Below are positions 10,157 to 17,315 of a stretch of DNA of 23,109 nt, piece after piece. The stretch lies in assembly GCA_036525295.1 (NCBI GenBank), contig DATDAQ010000162.1, positions 1-23,109 of the forward strand. The letters are read 5' to 3'. The notes under the pieces are model-generated. The model saw only the letters and a program-made list of their open reading frames with translations. It was not told the origin of the DNA and did no database searches. This stretch comes from VRUE01 sp036525295. GTDB lineage: Bacteria; Actinomycetota; Thermoleophilia; Solirubrobacterales; 70-9. Within the stretch, counting starts at the first letter, position 1; each line of letters begins with the position of its first letter. Both the position numbers and the translations under genes were made by a program.

Positions 10157-10184
10157 TTGCACGCCGGCGACCCGCGGCTATACT
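10157..10184 (+). promoter_or_regulatory. Promoter for mihF operon
   Basis: TTGCAC (10157-10162), a 16-base spacer and TATACT (10179-10184) form the best sigma-70-like promoter seen in the window. The start of the mIHF coding region is only 10 bases beyond the -10. The mRNA would therefore have an extremely short or absent 5' leader. The 12-mer GCTATACTCGCC here recurs exactly at the rimP promoter. Confidence 0.6.
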
Positions 10185-10194
10185 CGCCGCCCAC

Positions 10195-10527
10195 ATGACC
10201 AGCCCAGTCAAGACCTCCGCCGCGACGCCCGAGCGATCGCTGGACCAGCGGATGGATGCGCTCAAGCGCGCCAACGACATTCGGACCGCGCGTGCCAAGC
10301 TGAAGAAGGACCTGAAAGCGGGCAAGGCCAACATCCACACGCTGTTGCTCGATCCACCCGATTACCTACTGACCGCGAAGGTTTTCGACATGCTGCTGGC
10401 GGTACCCAAGTACGGCAGGGTGAAGACCAACAGGATCCTCAACCAGTGCCGGATCTCCCCGTCGAAGACGATCGGCGGCATGTCCGAGCGGCAGCGCGCC
10501 GAGCTCGTGTCGCAGTTGCGCCGATAG
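10195..10527 (+). CDS. mihF: Actinobacterial integration host factor (mIHF)
   Basis: Nucleoid-associated DNA-binding protein of the actinobacterial mIHF family, with a helix-two-turns-helix fold related to ribosomal protein S13. The product from the ATG at 10195 is 110 aa, the usual size. The conserved region reads LLLDPPDYLLTAKVFDMLLAVPKYGRVK and then RILNQCRISPSKTIGGMSERQRAEL. An in-frame GTG at 10081 would add 38 residues that precede the promoter and are not family-like, so it is rejected. Its position between the pyr genes and gmk is the standard actinobacterial context. The stop codon is inside an 8-bp inverted repeat. Confidence 0.95.
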   Translation: MTSPVKTSAATPERSLDQRMDALKRANDIRTARAKLKKDLKAGKANIHTLLLDPPDYLLTAKVFDMLLAVPKYGRVKTNRILNQCRISPSKTIGGMSERQRAELVSQLRR

Positions 10528-10561
10528 CGACCCGGCCGCTGCAAACCGGCGCATATCGGCG
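10519..10561. repeat. Inverted repeat over the mihF stop
   Basis: CGCCGATA (10519-10526) and TATCGGCG (10554-10561) are perfect complements; the left arm holds the last codons and most of the TAG stop of mihF. A second perfect hairpin, GCGTGC-GGA-GCACGC, lies at 10575-10589. There is no T-run. These occupy the mihF-gmk gap of 109 bases, where nothing else is visible. Confidence 0.5.
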
Positions 10562-10636
10562 TCCTCGGTCGCTTGCGTGCGGAGCACGCTGCGCTCCCTG
10601 CGTCCGGCCGATCTGCTTGGTTTTCGCGGCCGCTCT

Positions 10637-11215
10637 ATGTCCAAGGTCTTCGTAATCACAGGTCCCTCCGGCGTCGGCAAGGGGACGCTGATCGCCAAGC
10701 TGCTCGAGCGAGTCGAGGGTCTGGAGCTGTCGATTTCCGCCACGACCCGCGAGCCGCGGGAGGGTGAGGTCGACGGGCGCGATTACCACTTCCTCGCGCC
10801 GGAGGAGTTCGATCGCCGGATCGAGGCGGAAGACTTCCTCGAGTTCGCCACCTACAGCGGCAATCGCTACGGGACGCTGCGCTCGGAGGTCCGCCGCCGG
10901 CTCGATCATGGCCACTCGGTCGTCCTCGAGATCGAGGTGCAGGGAGCCCGTCAGGTGCGTGCGGCGATGCGCGAGTCGGTGCAGGTCTTCATCGCGCCTC
11001 CCGATCCGGCCTCGCTGCGACACCGGCTGGAGTCGCGTGGGACCGACAGCCTCGATGCGATCGACTCCCGCCTCGAAGTCGCCGAGCAGGAGCTGGCCGC
11101 TCAGGACGAGTTCGCGCACCGGGTTGTCAACGACGACCTGGAGCGGGCCGCCGGCGAGCTGGAAGGGATCGTGCGCGCGGAGCTCGGCGTACCACTAGAC
11201 TCCGGAGCCGAATGA
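10637..11215 (+). CDS. gmk: Guanylate kinase
   Basis: Phosphorylates GMP to GDP with ATP (EC 2.7.4.8). The P-loop GPSGVGKGT is at 9-17. The GMP-binding part follows with STTREPREGEVDGRDYHF-type residues (here ISATTREPREGEVDGRDYHFL), then EFATYSGNRYGT and VVLEIEVQGARQVR. From the ATG at 10637 it is 192 aa and begins MSKVFVITGPSG as family members do. An in-frame GTG at 10577 would add 20 residues of arginine-rich sequence overlapping a hairpin. No good Shine-Dalgarno is seen for the ATG. It overlaps rpoZ by ATGA at 11212-11215, so the two are coupled. Confidence 0.93.
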   Translation: MSKVFVITGPSGVGKGTLIAKLLERVEGLELSISATTREPREGEVDGRDYHFLAPEEFDRRIEAEDFLEFATYSGNRYGTLRSEVRRRLDHGHSVVLEIEVQGARQVRAAMRESVQVFIAPPDPASLRHRLESRGTDSLDAIDSRLEVAEQELAAQDEFAHRVVNDDLERAAGELEGIVRAELGVPLDSGAE

Positions 11216-11445
11216 TCAAACCACGCGTTGACAAGCTTCTGGATCACACCGACTCCCACTACGCGGCCGTAGTCGTCGCCGCCAAGCGGGCCCGGCAGAT
11301 CAACAGCTACTACCACAGCCTCGGCGAGGGCAGCTTCGGCGAGTACCCGCCCCCGATGGTGGACGTACCCGGCGAGCGGAACTACCTCTCGATCGCCCTC
11401 GAGGAGGTCGCCGCGGGCAAGCTCAAATACGAGTACCGCTCCTAG
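11212..11445 (+). CDS. rpoZ: RNA polymerase omega subunit
   Basis: Small subunit that binds the beta' chain and aids RNA polymerase assembly. The product is 77 aa, shorter than many actinobacterial versions, which are around 90-110. The conserved N-terminus reads MIKPRVDKLLDHTDSHYAAVVVAAKRARQIN in pattern (basic KRARQIN helix at about 24-30). The conserved end NYLSIALEEVAAGKLKY is present. Its ATG overlaps the gmk stop, the usual gene neighbour. After the TAG stop a CGCGCC-CC-GGCGCG hairpin (11447-11460) sits before coaBC. Confidence 0.95.
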   Translation: MIKPRVDKLLDHTDSHYAAVVVAAKRARQINSYYHSLGEGSFGEYPPPMVDVPGERNYLSIALEEVAAGKLKYEYRS

Positions 11446-11481
11446 CCGCGCCCCGGCGCGACCGGAGCCAGGAGAAAAGCG

Positions 11482-12756
11482 ATGGCCAGGATCCTGCTCG
11501 GCGTAAGTGGAGGGATAGCCGCCTACAAGGCGCTTGAATTCGCGCGTCTGGCCACGTCGGGTGGGCACGGCGTGCGCGTCCTGATGACCGAAGGCGCGGA
11601 GCGCTTCGTCGGCGCCGCCTCTTTCGAGGGCATCGTCGGCTCGCCGGCACTCACTTCGGAGTTCGAGCGCGACCCGATGCGCGGCGCCTTCCCCGGCGAC
11701 GACGCGCCTGAGCACGATCCGATCGGTCACCTCGCCGTGGCCGCCAACTGCGACGCCTACCTGGTCGCGCCCGCCTCGGCCAACACGCTGGCGAAGCTCG
11801 CGGGCGGGATCGCCGACTCGATGGTCACCACCTCCTTCCTCGCCTGCACCGCGCCACGCCTGGTTGCGCCCGCGATGAACGACCGCATGTACGCGGATGC
11901 GGCAACCCAGGCCAACCTGGCGACCCTGCGCGAGCGCGGGGTCACCGTGATCGAGCCCGACGAGGGGGCGCTTGCCTCCCGTGGCGAGCACGGCAAGGGC
12001 AGGCTGCCCGACCCCGCTCGCCTCCTCGCCCTGGTCGAATCTGAGCTGCCGACCGGACACCGCCCCTGGGACGGCCTTCGCGTCCTGGTCACCGCCGGCG
12101 GAACCCGCGAGCCGATCGACTCCGTCCGCTTCCTCGGCAACCGCTCCAGTGGCCGCATGGGCATCGCCCTAGCCGCCGCCGCAGCCCGCCGCGGCGCAGA
12201 CGTGACCCTGATCGCCGCCAACGTCAGCCTCCCCGAGCCCCCCGGCGTCCACCGCATCGACGTCGAGACCGGCGAGCAACTGGCCCAGGCCGCCCAGGTC
12301 GAGTTCCCCAACTCCCACGTCCTCCTGATGGCAGCCGCCCCCGCCGACTTTCGCCCCACCGACTCCGCATCGGGCAAGCTAACCCGCGACGCCTCCCTAG
12401 ACCTCCACCTCGAGCCCACCGAGGACATCCTCGCCACCCTCACCGCCTCTCGCACAGAGGACCAAACCGTCGTCGCCTTCGCCGCCGAAGCAGGGGAGAA
12501 CATCGAGCGAGCGAGGCAGAAGCTGCAACGCAAGGGTGCCGACCTAATGGTCCTCAACGACATCTCAAATCCTGAGATCGGCTTCGAGAGCCAAGAAAAC
12601 GCCGTGACCCTTATTGACCCAGCGAGTGAGACCCCGATCCCACAAGCTCCAAAGGACACCATCGCTGAGGCAATCCTCGATCGAGTGAGCTCGCTCCGCG
12701 AAGAGGGACGGCAATCCCCTCGAACGGACGGATACTCAAAGCGTCGCGCTAATTAG
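11482..12756 (+). CDS. coaBC: CoaBC: phosphopantothenoylcysteine synthase/decarboxylase
   Basis: Two steps of coenzyme A synthesis in one protein. CoaB joins cysteine to 4'-phosphopantothenate and CoaC, an FMN enzyme, decarboxylates the product. The N-terminal CoaC domain has GVSGGIAAYKA, H83 in IGHLAVA, C122 and PAMNDRM (130-136). The CoaB domain has TAGGTREPIDSVRFLGNRSSGRMG and AAPADFRP. At 424 aa the length is normal, and the ATG at 11482 has GGAG seven bases upstream. The last 17 or so residues (from about EGRQSPRTDG to KRRAN) are encoded by a nested palindrome that contains the TAG stop. The native C-terminus has therefore probably been replaced. Codon bias also weakens towards the 3' end. 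Confidence 0.95.
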   Translation: MARILLGVSGGIAAYKALEFARLATSGGHGVRVLMTEGAERFVGAASFEGIVGSPALTSEFERDPMRGAFPGDDAPEHDPIGHLAVAANCDAYLVAPASANTLAKLAGGIADSMVTTSFLACTAPRLVAPAMNDRMYADAATQANLATLRERGVTVIEPDEGALASRGEHGKGRLPDPARLLALVESELPTGHRPWDGLRVLVTAGGTREPIDSVRFLGNRSSGRMGIALAAAAARRGADVTLIAANVSLPEPPGVHRIDVETGEQLAQAAQVEFPNSHVLLMAAAPADFRPTDSASGKLTRDASLDLHLEPTEDILATLTASRTEDQTVVAFAAEAGENIERARQKLQRKGADLMVLNDISNPEIGFESQENAVTLIDPASETPIPQAPKDTIAEAILDRVSSLREEGRQSPRTDGYSKRRAN

Positions 12757-12793
12757 CGCGACGCTTGTTCGGGCGAGGGGATTGCCGTCCCTC
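12703..12793. repeat. Nested palindrome at the end of coaBC
   Basis: The outer arms GAGGGACGGCAATCCCCTCG (12703-12722) and their exact complement (12774-12793) are 20 bp each. Inside lies a separate perfect 28-bp palindrome (12739-12766) centred on AATT, starting AAGCGTCGCGCT. The coaBC TAG stop is at 12754-12756 within this inner palindrome. The unit is 91 bp and resembles a small non-coding palindromic element or a large double terminator; there is no T-run after either stem. No flanking target duplication is evident. Confidence 0.85.
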
Positions 12794-12811
12794 GTTCCCC
12801 AACACGCGAGC

Positions 12812-12817
12812 TATACT
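12812..12817 (+). promoter_or_regulatory. -10 element of the rimP-nusA-infB operon
   Basis: TATACT within GCTATACTCGCC, identical over 12 bases to the mihF promoter. No clear -35 is seen; the expected place is occupied by the end of the palindrome arm. Transcription start would be near 12824, about 30 bases before the terminator hairpin. Confidence 0.5.
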
Positions 12818-12853
12818 CGCCTTTGAGCTTTACGCCTCACCCGATGTACCTCG

Positions 12854-12877
12854 AAGTGGGCCTGGCCCACTTTTTTT
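12854..12877 (+). terminator. Intrinsic terminator in the rimP leader (attenuator)
   Basis: AAGTGGGC-CTG-GCCCACTT followed by further T residues (seven consecutive T at 12871-12877) is the most classical Rho-independent terminator in the window. It lies between the presumed promoter and the family-supported start of rimP. It would end most transcripts after about 50 bases unless read through. Terminator hairpins in leaders of rimP-nusA-infB operons are known from other bacteria (rimP leader family). An effect of NusA level on its own operon is an attractive inference. Confidence 0.8.
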
Positions 12878-12891
12878 ACGGCCTCAAGCCA

Positions 12892-13134
12892 GTGCAAGAT
12901 CTTCAGCAAGACATCCAAGAGCAGCTTCGTGAGCTCGACTCCCAGCTCGACCTGGTCGCGCTGGAGCAGCCGAGCTCCGAAGCGCTGCGGCTCTTCATAG
13001 ATCACCCCGAGGGCGTCGACCTCGCCCTCTGCGAAAAGGTGACGATGCACCTCAACCGCCTGCGGGCCGAGTACTCGCTCGAGGTGTCCTCGCCCGGTCC
13101 CAAGTACAGCAAAGACAAGGAGCAGCTCCAGTGA
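12892..13134 (+). CDS. rimP: Short RimP-like ribosome maturation factor (N-terminal domain only)
   Basis: RimP assists 30S subunit maturation. This protein shows only the N-terminal RimP domain: a leading helix, LRLFIDHPEGVDLALCEKV (aligning with the LRIYID-GI--DDC region) and the signature LEVSSPG. It then ends within about a dozen residues. The C-terminal SH3-like domain of about 75 residues is missing, and nusA begins in the overlapping GTGA, so this is not a frameshift visible here. I chose the GTG at 12892 (80 aa) because it begins where the family begins and lies after the terminator. The frame is open upstream, with an ATG at 12844 and a TTG at 12823, but these would put the terminator inside the coding region. 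No good Shine-Dalgarno is visible. Confidence 0.75.
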   Translation: MQDLQQDIQEQLRELDSQLDLVALEQPSSEALRLFIDHPEGVDLALCEKVTMHLNRLRAEYSLEVSSPGPKYSKDKEQLQ

Positions 13135-14726
13135 GCAAAGAGATCGTCGACGCAGTCAAGGCACTGGAGCAGGAGAAGGGAATCTCCGCCGACAAGCTGA
13201 TGGACGCGCTCGAGGACGCGCTTCTCTCCGCCTACAAGAAGACGCCGGGGGCGGCCAAATACGCCCGTGTCGACCTCGATCACGAAACCGGCGACTTCCT
13301 GGTCTTCGAACTGATCCTGCCGCCGGAGCTGGAGGAGAAGCTGCTCGCCGAGGCCGCCGAGGCCCAGGAGGAGGAAGAGCGCGAAATCGATCCCGAAACG
13401 GGAGAGCTGCGCGAGCCCGAGGACCCCGAGCTGGACCCGGAGATGATCGCCCCCTACGAGGACCAGATCTCCACCCGTGACGTCACGCCCGAAGACTTCG
13501 GCCGGATCGCCGCCCAGACCGCCAAGCAGGTGATCCTGCAGCGGATCCGCGAGGCCGAACGGATGATGATGTTCGACGAGTACCAGGACCGGGTCGGCGA
13601 GCTGATCACCGGAATCATCCAGCAGTCCGACAAGCGCTACACGCTGGTCCAGCTGCGCGAGCGGGTCGAGGCCCTTCTGCCGAAGTCCGAGCAGGTCTAC
13701 AACGAGCGCTACGACCACGGCATGCGGGTCAAGGCCGTGATCACCGACGTCTCCGACTCGACCAAAGGCCCGGCCATCGTCGTCTCCAGGCGCAGCTCCG
13801 AGCTGATCAAGAAGCTGTTCGAAATGGAGGTGCCGGAGATCGCCGACAAACTGGTCGAGATCGTCGGCGTCGCCCGCGAGCCCGGCTACCGCTCGAAGAT
13901 CGCGGTGATCTCCCACGCCGACGGGGTCGACCCGGTAGGCGCCTGCGTCGGTCCGCGCGGCTCCCGGGTGCGAATGGTCGTCTCCGAGCTGCGCGGCGAG
14001 AAGATCGACATCATCCCCCACAACGACGAGCCCGCCCGCTTCGTGGCCAAGGCCCTATCGCCGGCCCGAGTGCGCGAGGTGATCGTCGACGACGAGGAGC
14101 GCCAGGCCACCGTGATCGTCCCCGACGACCAGCTCTCGCTGGCGATCGGGCGCGACGGGCAGAACGCCCGCCTCGCCGCCCGCCTCACCGGCTGGCGGGT
14201 GGACATCAAGTCCGAGACCGAGTTCTCCCAGGAGGACCAGGACGTCGAGTACGAGGGCGAAGAAACCTTCGACGGGCGCTGCATGGCGGTGCTCTCCAAC
14301 GGCCGTCGTTGCCCCAACGCGGCGATCGAGGGTTCAACCTATTGCGGCCTGCCGCAGCACCAGGCCCTGAGCCGCTTCCAGACCAACCAGATCGCTGTTC
14401 TGGCGCCGGTCTCCGAGACCGAGGTCGAGATCCTTGCCGATCCCGATGCCGACCAGGGCCAGGTCGACGAGATAGTCGCCAAGGCCGAAGCCGAATTCGT
14501 CGAGGAAGCCCCGGATGAGGGCTCAGACGATTTGGCCGCGGGTCCTGTCGCGGCGGAGGACTCCTCGTCCTCGCAGGCTGCGGGCGAGGAGCCCACCACC
14601 GCGCCACCCGCGGACGAGGCGTCTGAGGTCCAGACCGAAGCAAGCGACGAATCCGGCGAGGAGCCTGCTCCGGAGCTTTCGCAGGACGAGAAAGAGCCTG
14701 TTGCCGAGGAGGCAGAGCAGTCCTAG
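13131..14726 (+). CDS. nusA: Transcription factor NusA with cysteine-rich C-terminal extension
   Basis: Binds RNA polymerase and nascent RNA, controlling pausing, termination and antitermination. In order: N-terminal polymerase-binding domain with an acidic insert (about 67-108), S1 domain (about 155-222), KH1 with VGACVGPRGSR (269-279) and KH2 with LAIGRDGQNARLA (338-350). After the core comes a compact motif C384-x9-C394-x10-C405-x4-H410 (RCMAVLSNGRRCPN...YCGLPQH), probably zinc-binding. A long acidic, low-complexity tail runs to residue 531. The GTG at 13131 overlaps the rimP TGA and has AAGGAG eight bases upstream. The usual downstream ylxR is absent, and infB follows with a one-base overlap (TAGTG). 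Confidence 0.95.
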   Translation: MSKEIVDAVKALEQEKGISADKLMDALEDALLSAYKKTPGAAKYARVDLDHETGDFLVFELILPPELEEKLLAEAAEAQEEEEREIDPETGELREPEDPELDPEMIAPYEDQISTRDVTPEDFGRIAAQTAKQVILQRIREAERMMMFDEYQDRVGELITGIIQQSDKRYTLVQLRERVEALLPKSEQVYNERYDHGMRVKAVITDVSDSTKGPAIVVSRRSSELIKKLFEMEVPEIADKLVEIVGVAREPGYRSKIAVISHADGVDPVGACVGPRGSRVRMVVSELRGEKIDIIPHNDEPARFVAKALSPARVREVIVDDEERQATVIVPDDQLSLAIGRDGQNARLAARLTGWRVDIKSETEFSQEDQDVEYEGEETFDGRCMAVLSNGRRCPNAAIEGSTYCGLPQHQALSRFQTNQIAVLAPVSETEVEILADPDADQGQVDEIVAKAEAEFVEEAPDEGSDDLAAGPVAAEDSSSSQAAGEEPTTAPPADEASEVQTEASDESGEEPAPELSQDEKEPVAEEAEQS

Positions 14727-16975
14727 TGGCGAAAAAACGGGTTCACGAGATCGCCAAGGCGCAGGGCCTCCAGAGCAAGGAGGTTCTTGCCGCGCTCAAG
14801 AGCGCTGGGATCGAGGCTAAAGCCGCCGCTTCGAGCGTCGAGGAGGCCGATGCGCTGAAGGCGATCGAGGCCGCGAAGGGTGACGGCGGAGCCCCGGCGG
14901 CAACCAAGGAAAAGCCCAAGGCTGCTGCCAAGGCCGAGGCGCCCACCAAAGCTGCGACGCCCACGCCCGCCGCGAAATCGGACGCCAAGCCTTCAGCGGC
15001 CTCGAAAGGGCCCGTGAAGCCGGCTGCCAAACCCGCATCGGGCGGGGGTGGTGGCGCCGCCAGCGGGAAAAAACGGCGTGTGGTGATCGATTCGCAGGCC
15101 GCTCGCCGGGACCAGATGGGTGGGCCGCCGCCGCAGCGCCCGCCGCGCAGGCGAGGAGGGCGCCGGCGCCGGCCGATGCTGGAGGAGCCACCGCCCAAAG
15201 TCGAGGCGGCTGAGCCCGAGGCGACCACGGTGCCCTCCGGGGCGACCGTGCGCGAGGTCGCCGAGCTGCTCGGCCTCGGCAGCGCCGAGGTGATCAAGAA
15301 GCTGATGATGATGGGGGAGATGGCGACCCTCACCCAGACCCTCACCGACGAGTCGATCTCGGCTATCGCCGACGAGTACGACCGCACGATCGAGATCGTC
15401 ACCGCCGCCGAGGAGGCGCCCGAGGCACCCGAGTTCGAGGACACCGAGGAGAGCCTCGCCGACCGTCCACCGGTCGTGACGATCATGGGCCACGTCGACC
15501 ACGGCAAGACCTCGCTCCTTGACGCGATCCGCGAGACCGAGGTCGCCGCCGGGGAGGCCGGCGGCATCACCCAGCACATCGGCGCCTACCAGGTCCACCA
15601 CGAGGAGAAGACGATCACCTTCCTCGACACCCCCGGCCACGCCGCCTTCACCGCGATGCGCGCCCGCGGCGCCAAGGTCACCGACATCGCGGTCGTCGTC
15701 GTCGCCGCCGACGACGGGGTGATGCCGCAGACCAAAGAGGCGATCGACCACGCTCGCGCCGCCGACGTGCCGATCCTGATCGCGGTCAACAAGATCGACA
15801 AGGAGGGCGCCCAGCCCGACCGCGTCCGCAACGAGCTCGCCGCCGACGGCCTCACGCCCGAGGACTGGGGTGGGGAGACGGTCTACGTCGACGTCTCGGC
15901 CAAGACTCGCGAGGGCCTCGACAAGCTGCTCGAGATGATCCTGCTCGTCACCGAGCTGGAGGAGCTCGGGGCCAACCCCGACGCTCCGGCGTCCGGCACC
16001 GTGGTCGAGTCCCAGCTCGATCCCGGCCGCGGCCCCGTGGTCACGATCCTGGTCCAGCGCGGCACGCTGAGCGTCGGCGACTCGCTCGTCGCCGGACCGC
16101 AGTGGGGCCGGGTGCGCGCGATGCAGGACTTCACCGGCACGCGGGTCGAGAGCGCCGGGCCGGGGATGCCGGTCGAGGTGCTCGGCTTCGACGGCGTCTG
16201 CGACGCGGGCGAGTTCGTCCACGCGGTGGAGAACGACCGCCGCGCCCGCCAGGAGGCCCAGGAGCGGGCGAACCGGCTCAAGACCGAGGCGCTGGCGCGC
16301 CGCCAGGCGCGCAAGGTCAGCCTCGAGGAGGTCTTCTCGCGTGTCCAGGAGGGCGACATCAAGGAGCTCAACATCGTCCTCAAGGCCGACGTTGCCGGCT
16401 CCCTCGAGGCTCTCCAGGATGAGATCGCCAAAGTGCCCCAGGAGCAGGTTGCGATCAACATCATCCACTCGCAGACCGGTGGCATCAACGAGTCCGACGT
16501 GATGCTCGCCTCGGCCTCCGACGCGATCATCATCGGCTTCAACGTGCGCCCGCTCGCCGACGCTCGCCGGGCGGCCGAGCGCGAGGGCGTCGACGTCCGC
16601 ACCTACTCGGTCATCTACAAAATCACCGAGGACCTGCGCAACGCGATGGAGGGCATGCTGGAGGCGGTCGAGGTCGAGGAGATCCTCGGCGAGGCCGAGA
16701 TCAAACAGACGTTCAAGGCCTCCAAGGTCGGCCGTATCGCCGGCTGCATCGTCAACGAGGGCAAGGTCGCGCGTGACGCCAGCGTCCGCCTGATCCGCGA
16801 GGGCACGGTCATCTGGGACGGCAAGCTCGGCTCCCTGCGCCGCTTCAAAGACAACGTGCAGGAGGTCGAGGAGGGTCAGGAGTGCGGCGTCGTCCTCGAC
16901 GGCTACGCTGACGTCAAGGAGGGCGACGTGTTGGAGTTCTTCAAGACGAAGCAGGTCGAGCAGACGCTGGCGTAA
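14726..16975 (+). CDS. infB: Translation initiation factor IF-2
   Basis: GTPase that brings initiator fMet-tRNA to the 30S subunit and promotes subunit joining. The product is 749 aa. It has an IF2_N helix bundle (1-50), an Ala/Lys/Pro-rich linker, a basic RRRGGRRRRP patch near 147, and a second IF2_N (about 170-225, VREVAELLGLGSAEVIKKL). The GTPase domain has G1 GHVDHGKT (255-262), then DTPGH and NKID (355-358), with SAK after. Domains II to IV follow. The GTG at 14726 shares its G with the nusA TAG; the MAKKRVHEIAKAQG start is typical. It is followed after one base by rbfA. Confidence 0.97.
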   Translation: MAKKRVHEIAKAQGLQSKEVLAALKSAGIEAKAAASSVEEADALKAIEAAKGDGGAPAATKEKPKAAAKAEAPTKAATPTPAAKSDAKPSAASKGPVKPAAKPASGGGGGAASGKKRRVVIDSQAARRDQMGGPPPQRPPRRRGGRRRRPMLEEPPPKVEAAEPEATTVPSGATVREVAELLGLGSAEVIKKLMMMGEMATLTQTLTDESISAIADEYDRTIEIVTAAEEAPEAPEFEDTEESLADRPPVVTIMGHVDHGKTSLLDAIRETEVAAGEAGGITQHIGAYQVHHEEKTITFLDTPGHAAFTAMRARGAKVTDIAVVVVAADDGVMPQTKEAIDHARAADVPILIAVNKIDKEGAQPDRVRNELAADGLTPEDWGGETVYVDVSAKTREGLDKLLEMILLVTELEELGANPDAPASGTVVESQLDPGRGPVVTILVQRGTLSVGDSLVAGPQWGRVRAMQDFTGTRVESAGPGMPVEVLGFDGVCDAGEFVHAVENDRRARQEAQERANRLKTEALARRQARKVSLEEVFSRVQEGDIKELNIVLKADVAGSLEALQDEIAKVPQEQVAINIIHSQTGGINESDVMLASASDAIIIGFNVRPLADARRAAEREGVDVRTYSVIYKITEDLRNAMEGMLEAVEVEEILGEAEIKQTFKASKVGRIAGCIVNEGKVARDASVRLIREGTVIWDGKLGSLRRFKDNVQEVEEGQECGVVLDGYADVKEGDVLEFFKTKQVEQTLA

Positions 16976-16976
16976 G

Positions 16977-17315
16977 ATGGCCACTCCTCGCATGCGCCGC
17001 ATCAACGAGGTGCTTCGCGAGGTCCTCGGCACCGCGATCGCCGAGCTGAGTGACCCCCGCATCGGCTTCGTAACCGTGACATCGGTCGAGACCAGCCCAG
17101 ATCTGCGCGCCGCCAAGGTGCACGTCAGCGTGCTCGGCTCCGAGGAGGAGCGGGAGGCGACGCTCGCCGGCCTGCACTCCTCGCACGGGGTGCTGCAGTC
17201 CAGGATCGCCGCCGAGACGCGGATGAAGCGCACGCCCACGCTGACCTTCCACTACGACGAGACGGTCGAGCAGGGCATGCGGATATCGAAGCTGCTCGAC
17301 GAGGAGGAACTGTGA
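16977..17315 (+). CDS. rbfA: Ribosome-binding factor A
   Basis: Small KH-fold protein that binds the 30S subunit near the 5' helix of 16S rRNA during late maturation and cold adaptation. The product is 112 aa, a usual length. Recognisable segments are RMRRINEVLREVLGTAIAEL, DPRIGFVTVTSVETSPDLRAAKVHVSVLG and RMKRTPTLTFHYDET. The ATG at 16977 is one base after the infB TAA. The stop TGA overlaps the GTG of a micro-ORF that leads into nrnA. The strong AGGAGGAA near 17303 lies before that overlap. Confidence 0.95.
   Translation: MATPRMRRINEVLREVLGTAIAELSDPRIGFVTVTSVETSPDLRAAKVHVSVLGSEEEREATLAGLHSSHGVLQSRIAAETRMKRTPTLTFHYDETVEQGMRISKLLDEEEL

Noticed and set aside
10081..10194. Upstream GTG start for mihF adding 38 residues
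   Set aside because: The extension precedes and overlaps the promoter and hairpins and does not resemble the mIHF N-terminus.
10577..10636. GTG start for gmk
   Set aside because: It adds 20 arginine-rich residues not expected in guanylate kinase and overlaps a perfect hairpin; kept only as an alternative.
12823..12891. Upstream TTG or ATG starts for rimP
   Set aside because: They would place a strong intrinsic terminator inside the coding sequence, while RimP family similarity begins at about 12892.
14993..17239. Long open frame on the minus strand opposite infB (748 codons)
   Set aside because: GC-rich coding sequence produces long antisense frames; it is His/Asp/Leu/Val-repetitive, matches no family and lies wholly over infB and rbfA.
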